Shown piece after piece: positions 16,286 to 23,961 of a DNA stretch of 64,000 nucleotides. A program made the position numbers and the translations under genes. This DNA is from an uncultured Clostridia bacterium (lineage in GTDB: Bacteria > Bacillota > Clostridia > Christensenellales > Pumilibacteraceae), in the NCBI GenBank assembly GCA_947089425.1, contig CAMUKG010000003.1, forward strand, positions 62,001-126,000, written 5' to 3'. Position 1 is the first letter of the stretch. Each line of letters opens with the position of its first letter. Under the pieces are notes generated by a model. That model saw nothing but the letters and a program-made list of their open reading frames with translations, was not told where the DNA came from and searched no databases.

Positions 16286-16325
16286 ATGTGAATTTTATAC
16301 GGCGGTAAACTACGCGCGGTATAAT
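16286..16325 (+). promoter_or_regulatory. putative promoter/operator of the ESCRT-like operon
   Basis: A TATAAT box (16320-16325) lies 32 nt before the ATG, but no good -35 box is at the right distance; the best is TATACG. The region 16286-16310 (ATGTGAATTTTATACGG-CG-GTAAAC) resembles 15133-15152 upstream of the YbjN pair. A weak -35 overlapped by a shared motif suggests an activator-dependent promoter. This is inference. Confidence 0.45.
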
Positions 16326-16357
16326 GACGTCACAGAAGGAAAAATAAGGTACGGCTA

Positions 16358-18277
16358 ATGGGTAAAAACGAATTCGAAAAGAAAATGCAAATAAAGCGCA
16401 CGCGCTCTAAGCTTGCGAACAACCTCGATAAGCTCGAAAGCGACAAGCAGAAGTTTGTGGAGCGCGCCAAAACCGCTTATCAAAAGGGCGACAAACATTC
16501 GTACAGTCTTGCGCGTAGCGGACTTGCCACCACTCTCACTCAGCTAAACCGCACTCGCGAAATGCTTTTGAATATAGACATAACCACTCAAATGCGCGAC
16601 ACCGGCACCGTTACCGAAGAGTTTTTGACGGGAATGGAGACTATTTTCCGTCAGCTCAGCAAGGTGAACAAGAGCACTAACATAAAATCCGCCCGCGACG
16701 TTTTGAGAAAGGCGATTGCGGGAATGGAAGGGGTGCAAGAACAGCTTGACGATATGCTCATGGAATCGGAAGACAATTTTGCGAGCCTTTCGGGAAGCAA
16801 CGTGTCCGACGCCGAAATAGACGGTCTTTTGGGACTTAGCGCGGCGGTCGAAGAAGAGGAAGAAATAGGCGCTCAACTCGAAGAGCTCAAAAAGCAAAAA
16901 GAAGAAGAGGAAAAAGCGGCAGAAGCAAAAGCGGCTCCCGCAGCCGTTGCGAGCGTTGCCGCCGAAGCGCCCAAAGTTTATAAGCTTACGCCCGAACCGG
17001 CTCCCGTAGCTCCGCTTAAAGCGGCGGCTCCCGCCGCGTCCGCGCGCCAAAGCTCTCCCGCGCAACAAAAACCGTTGCCGCCCGAGAAAAAAGCGCTCGA
17101 TTTAAAACTTAACGACAGATTCGAATTCGAATTTCCGCCGCTCGAACTTTTGGACGATTACCTTGTTGACGCCGCCGTGCGCGAAGCCAACGAGCGCGAA
17201 CTCGAAGAGGACGCCGCCGAAGCGGAAAAGGTGCTCGCCGAACTCGGCGTGCCCGCGAAAGTTGTGAATCGCGTGGTGGGCCCTGCGTTCTCCCGACTCG
17301 AAATGGCTATGCCCGTAGGTATGTCGGTGCAAAAAATCGACCCGCTTGTGTCCGATATTGCTATGCGTCTCGGCAAGCAAGCGCGTTTCGAGGTGCCCAT
17401 ACCCGGCAAAAACGCATTCGGCATAGAGGTGCCCAACGTGCGTCGCGACGTAATCGGCTTGAAAGAAATGGTGGGCTCGGAAGCTTTCACCGAATCGCAT
17501 GGAGACGTTAACTATTGCTTGGCCGTGAATATCGACCGTTCGCCCGTTATTAAAGACCTTGCCAAAGCTCCGCATATGATGATTGCGGGAAGCACAGGTA
17601 GCGGCAAAAGCTGTTTTTTGCATTCTGTAATCACTTCTTTAATGTATAAATACACTCCGTCGCGCTTAAAGCTCGCCATAATCGACTTTAAACGCGTGGA
17701 AATGGCTGTGTATAACGGAACGCCGTATTTGCTTACCGATAAGGTTGTGGACAACGACGAAGACGCGCTCGAACTGTTTAACATCGTGTGCGACGAAATG
17801 GAACGGCGCTACGACCTTTTGGTGCAAATGGGTTGCCGCAACATAGGCGAATATAACGACAAGTGCGAGCCGAGCGAAAAACTTCCGTTTATCGCCGTGT
17901 TCGTAGACGAATACGCCGACATATCCACAAGCCCGCTATCCAAAGAGTTCGACGCGGTGATTCGTAAGCTCAGCCAAAAGGCGCGCGCGAGCGGCATTCA
18001 TTTGGTGCTCGCCACACAGCGCCCGAGCACCGACGTTATTTCGGGAACGATTAAAAACAATTTCCCCGTGCAAATCGCGTTTAAGGTGGCGCGCAAAGAG
18101 GACAGCCGCACGACGCTTGCGGGTCAGGCGGGAGCGGAGTCGCTTCTCGGAAACGGCGACATGCTGTATAACGAGCCGAGCGGCGGCGGGCTTAAAAGAA
18201 TGCAAGCTCCGTTCGTTTCCACCGACGAACTCAGGCGTGTTGCCGATTGGGTTATAACCCATTCGACTAAAATATAA
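16358..18277 (+). CDS. ESCRT-III-like domain fused to an FtsK/SpoIIIE-type DNA motor
   Basis: The 639-residue protein has three parts. Residues 1-158 are a basic-to-acidic helical domain with long amphipathic helices (AKTAYQKGDKHSYSLARSGL, then TREMLLNIDITTQMRDTG) ending in DAEIDGLL (151-158). The same pattern forms the proteins at 18443 and 22115 and resembles Snf7/CHMP proteins. Residues 160-255 are a Glu/Lys then Ala/Pro linker. Residues 256-639 are an FtsK motor: Walker A GSTGSGKS (411-418), IDFKRVEMAVYNG, Walker B VFVDEYAD (Asp-517, Glu-518), LATQRPSTDVISGTIKNNFP and LAGQAGAESLLG. There are no membrane helices and no gamma DNA-recognition domain. It may couple DNA pumping to membrane scission. 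The ATPase call is firm; the Snf7-like call is inference. It is the first gene of the operon. Confidence 0.85.
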   Translation: MGKNEFEKKMQIKRTRSKLANNLDKLESDKQKFVERAKTAYQKGDKHSYSLARSGLATTLTQLNRTREMLLNIDITTQMRDTGTVTEEFLTGMETIFRQLSKVNKSTNIKSARDVLRKAIAGMEGVQEQLDDMLMESEDNFASLSGSNVSDAEIDGLLGLSAAVEEEEEIGAQLEELKKQKEEEEKAAEAKAAPAAVASVAAEAPKVYKLTPEPAPVAPLKAAAPAASARQSSPAQQKPLPPEKKALDLKLNDRFEFEFPPLELLDDYLVDAAVREANERELEEDAAEAEKVLAELGVPAKVVNRVVGPAFSRLEMAMPVGMSVQKIDPLVSDIAMRLGKQARFEVPIPGKNAFGIEVPNVRRDVIGLKEMVGSEAFTESHGDVNYCLAVNIDRSPVIKDLAKAPHMMIAGSTGSGKSCFLHSVITSLMYKYTPSRLKLAIIDFKRVEMAVYNGTPYLLTDKVVDNDEDALELFNIVCDEMERRYDLLVQMGCRNIGEYNDKCEPSEKLPFIAVFVDEYADISTSPLSKEFDAVIRKLSQKARASGIHLVLATQRPSTDVISGTIKNNFPVQIAFKVARKEDSRTTLAGQAGAESLLGNGDMLYNEPSGGGLKRMQAPFVSTDELRRVADWVITHSTKI

Positions 18278-18295
18278 AAACGTTTGAAATCACAT

Positions 18296-18412
18296 TCATC
18301 GCCGAATACGGGCTACGTTCGGCTCGGCGGCTCGGTCATGTACGTTTGTGTACACTCCCGTCGCCTCCTCGCCGACTGTTGCCCGTCTACGGCGCGCCTG
18401 TACTTTCAAAAA
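18296..18412 (+). repeat. 117-bp structured repeat (copy 1)
   Basis: This intergenic block and 63137-63253 have the same length (117 bp) and share several blocks: TCATCGCCG, GGCTACGTTCGGC, GTACACTCCC, CGCCGACTGTTGC and CGGCGCG. Both copies have the same orientation and end about 25-30 nt before a start codon. CGCCG/CGGCG pairs make it strongly foldable. It separates the first and second genes of the operon. Confidence 0.7.
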
Positions 18413-18442
18413 ATTTTGCGACAAGGAGGACATAGACATAAA

Positions 18443-19021
18443 ATGGGACTTTTTAAGAGCGCCGAAGAAAAGCGGTGGGAAGAAAAATCGCTCGTGCGCA
18501 AGGCGTTGAACCATATAAGAACTTACATAAACAAGCTCGAAGAAGCCAAAAAGCGATATATAGAAGAGGCGAAGCGCGCCAAACAGCAGGGTATAGACTC
18601 GCAATACAAGCTTGCCCGTAGCGGGCTTGCTATGGCGGTGCGCCAACAGCAGGTTGCCGAGCAACTTCTTTTGAATATCGAGTTAAACCAACAAACGAAA
18701 GACGCGAGCGAGGTTACTCGCGATTTCGTGCAGGGCATGGACACTCTCGGCAAGCAAATCACAACTCTCAACGGCAAAATAAACGTTACGCGCGCCAAAA
18801 AGAACATGCGTTCGGCTATGGCGCAAAGCGAGCAAATGCAAGACAACCTCGAAGGTTTTATGGACGAATCGGAAATGATGTTCGGTTCGGTGGCGAGCGG
18901 CACAGGGCTTGAAAGCGAGCTCGACGCGCTTATTGCCCGCGAGGTGGGGGCGGATAACGCCGACGTTTCGGCAATGGACGCCGAAATAGACAATCTTTTG
19001 CGAAAAGCCAACAACAGTTAA
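18443..19021 (+). CDS. ESCRT-III/Snf7-like protein 1
   Basis: The 192-residue helical protein is a stand-alone relative of the N-terminal domain of the preceding gene. Shared blocks are AKRAKQQGIDSQYKLARSGLA, EQLLLNIELNQQTKD and TRDFVQGMDTLGKQ. It ends with DAEIDNLL (179-186), matching DAEIDGLL there. Basic N-terminal half, acidic C-terminal half, length near 200 and a short C-terminal leucine motif are features of ESCRT-III subunits, whose tails bind the MIT domain of Vps4. The frame is open from 18284, through the 117-bp repeat, but the ATG at 18443 follows AAGGAGG (13 nt away) and begins the homologous region. Fold assignment is inference; the family relation within the operon is directly visible. 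Confidence 0.75.
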   Translation: MGLFKSAEEKRWEEKSLVRKALNHIRTYINKLEEAKKRYIEEAKRAKQQGIDSQYKLARSGLAMAVRQQQVAEQLLLNIELNQQTKDASEVTRDFVQGMDTLGKQITTLNGKINVTRAKKNMRSAMAQSEQMQDNLEGFMDESEMMFGSVASGTGLESELDALIAREVGADNADVSAMDAEIDNLLRKANNS

Positions 19022-19108
19022 AAAAGCAATATAGGAGACTTGAATTTTTTTACGGCGAACAACGGCTTATCGTTTGAGCTTTGAAAATTCGAGGGAGGAG
19101 GATTTTTA

Positions 19109-20287
19109 ATGTTGACAAAATTGTGCCCCTATTGCATGACGCCCGCGAAGGCGGGAACTTGTCCCGGTTGCAATGCGGATCTATCGGAGAGAGACCTCAT
19201 TATGGGCGAGGCTCCCGAAAACCGTTTCGGCGAGCAAAAAAAGAAAGCGGAGTCGGTGATGAGCATTTCGCTCGAAAACGGCGAAATCGTTTTGAGAACG
19301 GAGAAAGCAAAGCCGAAAAGAACCGACCCTCTCACCGAAATGGTGCGCTCGGGCGTGGATAACTTTCCGCCCAAAGACGCGTATAAGCTCGGCATTGCCT
19401 ACTATTCGGGCGTTGGTGTGGAACAAGACTATAAGCTCGCGCACGACCTCTTTTTGTCGGCGGTGACTCGCGGCGAGAATAAAGCGTTCTTTAATTTGGG
19501 AGAATGTTTGCGCGAGGGGCGAGGCGCAGAGCAAGACGACGAGAAAGCCAAATTTTATTATCTTCTCGGCGCCGACAAGAACGACGAAAAGTGCATAAAC
19601 ACTTTAAAAGTTCGCTACGGAATAATTGTGGACGGCGGTTGCTTGAAGTCCGAAAAACTCGGCGGCACAGGGCTTAGCGGCGATTTCGTGCAACTCGTGG
19701 ATAAACTTTACACCAACGTTGTAGAAGTTCATGCGTCGAGCAGGTCGAGTTATACGGGAAGCGCGGGAAGCGGCGCAATCGTTGTGGGCGATTACGTTGT
19801 CACGAATTCGCATGTGATACTAAGCAGTAACGGCTATCCGTATGAAAACATAAGCGTTCAAGTGGGCGACGCTTCGCACAGATATCCGGTGCGCACCGTT
19901 GCATACGTGCCGAACGAAGACGTTGCCGTGCTTGCGTTCACGGGTGAAAAACCCCCGCTTGCGTATGGCGAACGGCTTTTGATGCGTTCCGCTCTCACAG
20001 TTAAGGCGGGCGAAGACGTGTTCACAATCGGCAACCCCAACAACATGGGGCTTAACGTTTCGAAAGGCATAGTGTCACGCGCGGCGGAGCGCGACAATAT
20101 GGGGCGCATGGTGCTTAGAACGGACATGACAATCAATCACGGAAACAGCGGCGGACCTTTGTTCGATGCGGCGGGCAACGTTGTGGGCCTAATGACTTAT
20201 ACGGTGAGCGCGGGAGGCGAAAAGCTCGGCGATATGAGTTTTGCCGTTATTAGCGATACGGTGACTGATATAATAAGAAAAATTTAA
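19109..20287 (+). CDS. cytoplasmic zinc-ribbon, Sel1-repeat, trypsin-like protease
   Basis: The 392-residue protein begins with a zinc ribbon (CPYC...CPGC, residues 6-21). Two or three Sel1/TPR-type repeats follow at about 88-165 (AYKLGIAYYSGVGVEQDYKLAHDLF, AFFNLGECLREGRG). The C-terminal 190 residues are a trypsin/HtrA-like protease with catalytic His in VVTNSHVI, Asp in NEDVAVL and Ser in NHGNSGGPL. HtrA relatives are normally exported, but there is no signal peptide or membrane helix here, so the enzyme should act inside the cell. No PDZ domain is present. It sits in the middle of the ESCRT-like operon and could cleave system components or act as an effector; that is inference. GAGGGAGGAGG precedes the ATG. 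Confidence 0.85.
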   Translation: MLTKLCPYCMTPAKAGTCPGCNADLSERDLIMGEAPENRFGEQKKKAESVMSISLENGEIVLRTEKAKPKRTDPLTEMVRSGVDNFPPKDAYKLGIAYYSGVGVEQDYKLAHDLFLSAVTRGENKAFFNLGECLREGRGAEQDDEKAKFYYLLGADKNDEKCINTLKVRYGIIVDGGCLKSEKLGGTGLSGDFVQLVDKLYTNVVEVHASSRSSYTGSAGSGAIVVGDYVVTNSHVILSSNGYPYENISVQVGDASHRYPVRTVAYVPNEDVAVLAFTGEKPPLAYGERLLMRSALTVKAGEDVFTIGNPNNMGLNVSKGIVSRAAERDNMGRMVLRTDMTINHGNSGGPLFDAAGNVVGLMTYTVSAGGEKLGDMSFAVISDTVTDIIRKI

Positions 20288-20306
20288 GGAAGGAGAAATA
20301 TAAAAA

Positions 20307-21059
20307 ATGGTGGATTTAAGAATTGAAAAGCGCAACGGCGCAATGATTTGGAAACAGGAAATCAAAAAGCTCGAAAAAGATATGCGCATTTCGGTAGACG
20401 ACGATTGCGTCGCTCTTTGCCTTGTGGGCGGCATGGTGCTCGACGAATACCGCGCGGGCGAAAGACGTATGCTCAACGAGGGCGGCAGACTTTCCAAGCA
20501 GTATAAAAAATCGAATTTCAGTTTTATAGTGTTTAACCGCGAAAAACCCGCTTCGGTTAAGTGGGGCGTGGGAAAAACTCCCGTAACCTACGAAGACCGC
20601 AAACTCGGCGGAATAGCTCTTTCGATAAGCGCCTACGGTCATTGCGACGTGGTAATTCACGACGCAAGCAAGCTTTGGGCGAAAATGCCGAGCGAATACA
20701 CCGAAGACGACGTAGTCGAAGCGAGCGAAATCGAATCGTTCATTCAAAAGGAAATTATAGCGAAAGTCGCGCCCATACTTTCAAAAGAACTCAACAAAAT
20801 AGGCGACTACACCAAAGTTACGGCGGCTATAAACGACTTGAATTCGGTAATCACCTACGCTATGCCCGATTTGGAAAGCATGGGGCTTCACGTTGAAAAA
20901 GTGGTGATAGAGGGGCTCAAATTCACAGACGAGTCGGAAGAAATTATCGAGAAGCACAAAGAATCGAAAGTTGCTAAGCTCGACACCGATATTGCTCACG
21001 AACGCGCGGAACAGCTTAAAAGCGTGCTCGACGCGGTGAGCGGCAGGGAGGATAGATAA
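20307..21059 (+). CDS. SPFH/band-7-like protein (YdjI type)
   Basis: The 250-residue protein starts VDLRIEKRNGAMIWKQEIKKLEKDMRISVDDDCVALCLVGGMVLDEYRAGERRM, broken here by my description: the core pattern is an IWK strand, a 'valve' of hydrophobic strands and an L-x-E-x-R-x-G-E turn. This is the arrangement of soluble SPFH proteins such as B. subtilis YdjI. A long helix (EIESFIQKEIIAKVAPILSKEL) and a charged coiled-coil end (EEIIEKHKESKVAKLDTDIAHERAEQL) follow, as in band-7 oligomers. SPFH proteins build scaffolds at membranes. In B. subtilis, YdjI is encoded beside the ESCRT-III-like PspA homologue YdjF, so the pairing has precedent. The next gene starts 3 nt after the stop. Confidence 0.65.
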   Translation: MVDLRIEKRNGAMIWKQEIKKLEKDMRISVDDDCVALCLVGGMVLDEYRAGERRMLNEGGRLSKQYKKSNFSFIVFNREKPASVKWGVGKTPVTYEDRKLGGIALSISAYGHCDVVIHDASKLWAKMPSEYTEDDVVEASEIESFIQKEIIAKVAPILSKELNKIGDYTKVTAAINDLNSVITYAMPDLESMGLHVEKVVIEGLKFTDESEEIIEKHKESKVAKLDTDIAHERAEQLKSVLDAVSGREDR

Positions 21060-21062
21060 ATT

Positions 21063-22100
21063 ATGGCAAAAGCAATGTCGCCCGACGCAATAAGAGAACA
21101 GTCGTCGCAAAACATGGGAGAAATGTCGCGTCTTATCGATAATCTTTACGGACGCGCGAGAACTGAGGAAGAAAGAAAAACTCTTTCGGTGCTTTCGCAG
21201 TCGATTAAGAGCATACGCCCGAAAGGAATAGTTGTGCCCCAAGCTTTGGACGTTGAGGAACAACTTCGCAAAGTATTGCGCGAATACAACTCAAACTTCG
21301 ACGAAAACAAGTCGGAAGGCGTGGATAGAGCCACGCTCGATATTATAAACAAAATAGTTTCCACCCGTCAAAAAATGTGCGACTGCACAATGGACATGGA
21401 CGAAAAGCGCGGCTTAAAGTCGTATCTTAAAGCGCACAAGGGCGCGGGCTCCAAAAAGGAACTCAAAGAGGCTTATAAAAAAGCGTTTGCGTCGGCGAAA
21501 GAAGAGTCCGATAATTATGTGCGCCAAGCACAGGCTCTCGCTCAAAAGGTGGGAAGCTACAAGCAACAAATGGGTGGGTTCCAACGCGAGAGCATGGAGA
21601 AAGAGGTGCAAGCGCGTCTCAGTAAAGCGCAAGCCGATTTTGCCGCTCTCGGCGCTCAATTCAAAAAGTCTACCGACCGAAACGAGCAAGCGCGTCTCAA
21701 CAGAAAAGGCGCTATACTTAAAAAGCAAATTTCTTCGTTGCAGGCGGCGCTTACTCGCATTCAAATGGTGAGCGACCAAGAGGAATATACCGACGTCGAG
21801 GCGCTTCACGCAAATCTCGGCGAACAGCTTCAACAAACGAGAACTTACGACGAAAAACAAAGACAGCAATTCCAGAACCAAGTTAAAGAAGACCTTAGGT
21901 CCGAAAGAAAAGCGGACGAGCGTTTCATGGAAGACACCGAAGCTATGGATTCGGAGTTCGACAAGCTCACCAACTATATGGAAAACACGAGCGGCGGAAA
22001 CGTGTTCGGCGATATGGACGATTCTATTTTCGGTTCGGTTGCCGATTCGAGTTCGGAAGCGGAAGACGATTCGGAGTTTTCGTTCGGCGAAATCAAATAA
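21063..22100 (+). CDS. long coiled-coil protein of the ESCRT-like operon
   Basis: The 345-residue protein is predicted almost entirely helical with heptad-like stretches (EESDNYVRQAQALAQKVGSYK, RLSKAQADFAALGAQFKKSTD, KKQISSLQAALTRIQ). It ends in an acidic tail with repeated FGxxDDS/FGSVAD motifs. The tail phrase FGSVA also occurs in Snf7-like protein 1 (MFGSVASG), hinting at a shared interaction element. There is no enzyme motif. It may be an elongated filament partner or a divergent ESCRT-III-like subunit. Its 3-nt gap to the SPFH gene and 14-nt gap to the next gene indicate tight coexpression. A GGGAGGA ribosome site precedes the ATG. Function unknown. Confidence 0.65.
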   Translation: MAKAMSPDAIREQSSQNMGEMSRLIDNLYGRARTEEERKTLSVLSQSIKSIRPKGIVVPQALDVEEQLRKVLREYNSNFDENKSEGVDRATLDIINKIVSTRQKMCDCTMDMDEKRGLKSYLKAHKGAGSKKELKEAYKKAFASAKEESDNYVRQAQALAQKVGSYKQQMGGFQRESMEKEVQARLSKAQADFAALGAQFKKSTDRNEQARLNRKGAILKKQISSLQAALTRIQMVSDQEEYTDVEALHANLGEQLQQTRTYDEKQRQQFQNQVKEDLRSERKADERFMEDTEAMDSEFDKLTNYMENTSGGNVFGDMDDSIFGSVADSSSEAEDDSEFSFGEIK

Positions 22101-22114
22101 TTCGGAGAGAGTAA

Positions 22115-22702
22115 ATGTTTGGTAAAAAAAAGCAGCAGGTTCCCCAAGTGGACCCTCGCGAACAGGTTGAAAAAACGGTTGAAAATCTTGACGCATTCGT
22201 AATTCGCGCCGAAACGAAACGCAAAGCGTTGCTCGCAAAGGCTAAAACCGCTAAGGCGCGCGGCGACAAAATGAGCTACAACATGGCTGTTAACGCGCTC
22301 CGCATGATTATGCAACAGCAAAAGCAAGCGGAACAAATGTCGCTTACTATGGGCATAGTTATGGACACGCGCGACGTGCAGGGAATGCTCGGCGAGTTCT
22401 TTTCGAGCATGAAGTCGCTTTGTTCGGTTATGGGCGAAGTGCCCAACTTCAAGGAAATGCAAAAAGCCGCCAAAGAGTTCAATAACAACATGAACAAAAT
22501 GAATGAGCAAACCATGATGATGGACGACTTCATGACGGCTATGAGCGAGAGCATGGGCAATATGGAATTCGAGGGAATTTCCACCAACGACGAAATCGGA
22601 CAGATGATAGAGCGCGAACTTGCAAACGAACTCGACGCCGAAGAAATCGAAATCGAAAAACAGCTCGAAGCCGCCAAAAACAAGAGCGGTATAAACGGAT
22701 AA
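22115..22702 (+). CDS. ESCRT-III/Snf7-like protein 2 (CHMP2-like pattern)
   Basis: The 195-residue protein has a basic N-terminus (FGKKKQQVPQVDPREQVEKTVENLD). Long helices follow (AKTAKARGDKMSYNMAVNALRMIMQQQKQAEQM), broken at the GD turn seen in its two relatives. The Met-rich second half (FKEMQKAAKEFNNNMNKMNEQ, then MMMDDFMTAMSESMG) recalls eukaryotic CHMP2/Vps2, where a helix of the form EFERQ..IMDMKEEMM precedes DAIDDAMG. The acidic tail ends EIEKQLEAAKNK, close to the MIM1 pattern (E-x-x-L-x-x-Q/R-L-x-x-L-K) that binds Vps4 MIT domains. The next coding gene is an MIT-AAA ATPase. The similarity is read by eye and needs a structure-based test. Confidence 0.75.
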   Translation: MFGKKKQQVPQVDPREQVEKTVENLDAFVIRAETKRKALLAKAKTAKARGDKMSYNMAVNALRMIMQQQKQAEQMSLTMGIVMDTRDVQGMLGEFFSSMKSLCSVMGEVPNFKEMQKAAKEFNNNMNKMNEQTMMMDDFMTAMSESMGNMEFEGISTNDEIGQMIERELANELDAEEIEIEKQLEAAKNKSGING

Positions 22703-22779
22703 GCTTTTGTGCGCGTTTTAAAAGGCAGACTTCGTAAAAAAACGAAAACTGCAATAAAACACAAAAAAATATGAAAAGT

Positions 22780-22818
22780 CATAACCGCAGCGGAGGCAAA
22801 ACCCCCGTTGCGGTTGTG
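22780..22818 (+). other. intergenic hairpin before the MIT-AAA gene
   Basis: CATAACCGCAGCGG pairs with CCGTTGCGGTTGTG (14 pairs, two G-U) around an 11-nt loop. No U-run follows, so it is more likely an mRNA processing or stability element than a terminator. Confidence 0.5.
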
Positions 22819-22851
22819 TCGGAAAAAAGAGACGACGGGAGACGAACAGTA

Positions 22852-23952
22852 ATGGCGAACAATCAAGGGTTACTTTACGATACCTACATGGACTACTACA
22901 AGAGAGCTATGGCGGCGAAAGACGCGGGCGAAAACGACAAGGCGCGTAAATTTTTCTTGCTTGCCGCCGAAACGCTTCGCGACCTTGCGCAAATAAGCGA
23001 GGGCGAAATGAAAAAAGCCCGCTACCGTACCGTTAAAAAGCTAATCGAAGCCGCCGAAAGTCTGTCGCAAAACACCAAAGCGGTGCGCAACGGCGACTCC
23101 GATTCTAATAGGAATCAAATTAAAGATATCGACGATTCGAGCGAGGAATACGACCTCATTTTCTCGCAACCCAACAACAAAATAACGCTCAACGACATTA
23201 TAGGGCTCGACGAAGCCAAGATTGCTATTCACAGCTTGCTCATAGAGCCGCTCAAAAATCCCGAAGCTTACGCCGCTTACGGCTTGCAGGCCGGCGGCAA
23301 CATTTTGCTTGAAGGACCTCCGGGCAACGGCAAAACCACGTTCGCGCAAGCTGTGGCTTGCGAGGTGGGCTTGCCGTTCGTCGAAGTTAACAGCACGTCG
23401 CTCGTCGACCCGCTTATAGGCAACACCGCGAAAAACATTAAAAAGACATTTAGCGAAATTCGCAGATACGTGCACCAAAAAGACACGGCGGTGATTGCGT
23501 TTTTCGACGAGTTCGAAGAAATCGCGCGCGCCCGCGGCGGCGACAGCAAGACTTCGGAAGAATCGGTGCCCGAACTACTCAGGCAGCTTCAAGGCTTTAA
23601 CACCGACAACAAGAATATAGTTATTATTGCGGCTACCAACCTTAAAAATCTAATCGACCCGGGCATTTTGGACCGTTTCGGCGATTGCATAAATATTCCG
23701 ATGCCTACCAAAAACGACCGCAAACAGCTTTTCGCTCTAAAACTTCGCGGGTTAGAAGAGTTGAACGAACTCGATTTAGACGTTTTGGCGGAAGTGAGCG
23801 ACGGCCTCAGCGGACGCGGAATAACGAACTCTTGCCTTGACTTTAAGCGCAAAATTCTCGCGCCGAGAAAGGCAGGACAACTTGTGCTCGAAGACCCTTT
23901 AACCGATATTTTCGTTGACAGAATCAAAAAGATGAAAGCAGGCAAATTATAA
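22852..23952 (+). CDS. Vps4-like AAA ATPase with N-terminal MIT-like domain
   Basis: The 366-residue protein begins with a three-helix MIT-like unit (residues 7-75): YMDYYKRAMAAKDAGENDKA, RKFFLLAAETLRDLAQ and TVKKLIEAAESL. An Asp/Ser-rich linker (76-110) follows. The AAA module has IIGLDEAKIAIHSLLIEPLKNPE, Walker A GPPGNGKT (155-162), Walker B VIAFFDE (Asp-219, Glu-220), sensor-1 IIAATN and an arginine in ILDRFGD. This is the architecture of Vps4, which pulls ESCRT-III subunits from filaments. The Vps4 beta domain is not obvious. The frame opens at 22771, but the ATG at 22852 has GGGAGA nine bases upstream and starts at the MIT helix. The substrates are likely the Snf7-like proteins nearby. 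Confidence 0.85.
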   Translation: MANNQGLLYDTYMDYYKRAMAAKDAGENDKARKFFLLAAETLRDLAQISEGEMKKARYRTVKKLIEAAESLSQNTKAVRNGDSDSNRNQIKDIDDSSEEYDLIFSQPNNKITLNDIIGLDEAKIAIHSLLIEPLKNPEAYAAYGLQAGGNILLEGPPGNGKTTFAQAVACEVGLPFVEVNSTSLVDPLIGNTAKNIKKTFSEIRRYVHQKDTAVIAFFDEFEEIARARGGDSKTSEESVPELLRQLQGFNTDNKNIVIIAATNLKNLIDPGILDRFGDCINIPMPTKNDRKQLFALKLRGLEELNELDLDVLAEVSDGLSGRGITNSCLDFKRKILAPRKAGQLVLEDPLTDIFVDRIKKMKAGKL

Positions 23953-23961
23953 GAGGTAACA

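Noticed and set aside
22771..22851. An upstream start for the MIT-AAA protein
   Set aside because: The 27 extra codons overlap the intergenic hairpin, lack a ribosome site and precede the MIT helix; the ATG at 22852 has GGGAGA.
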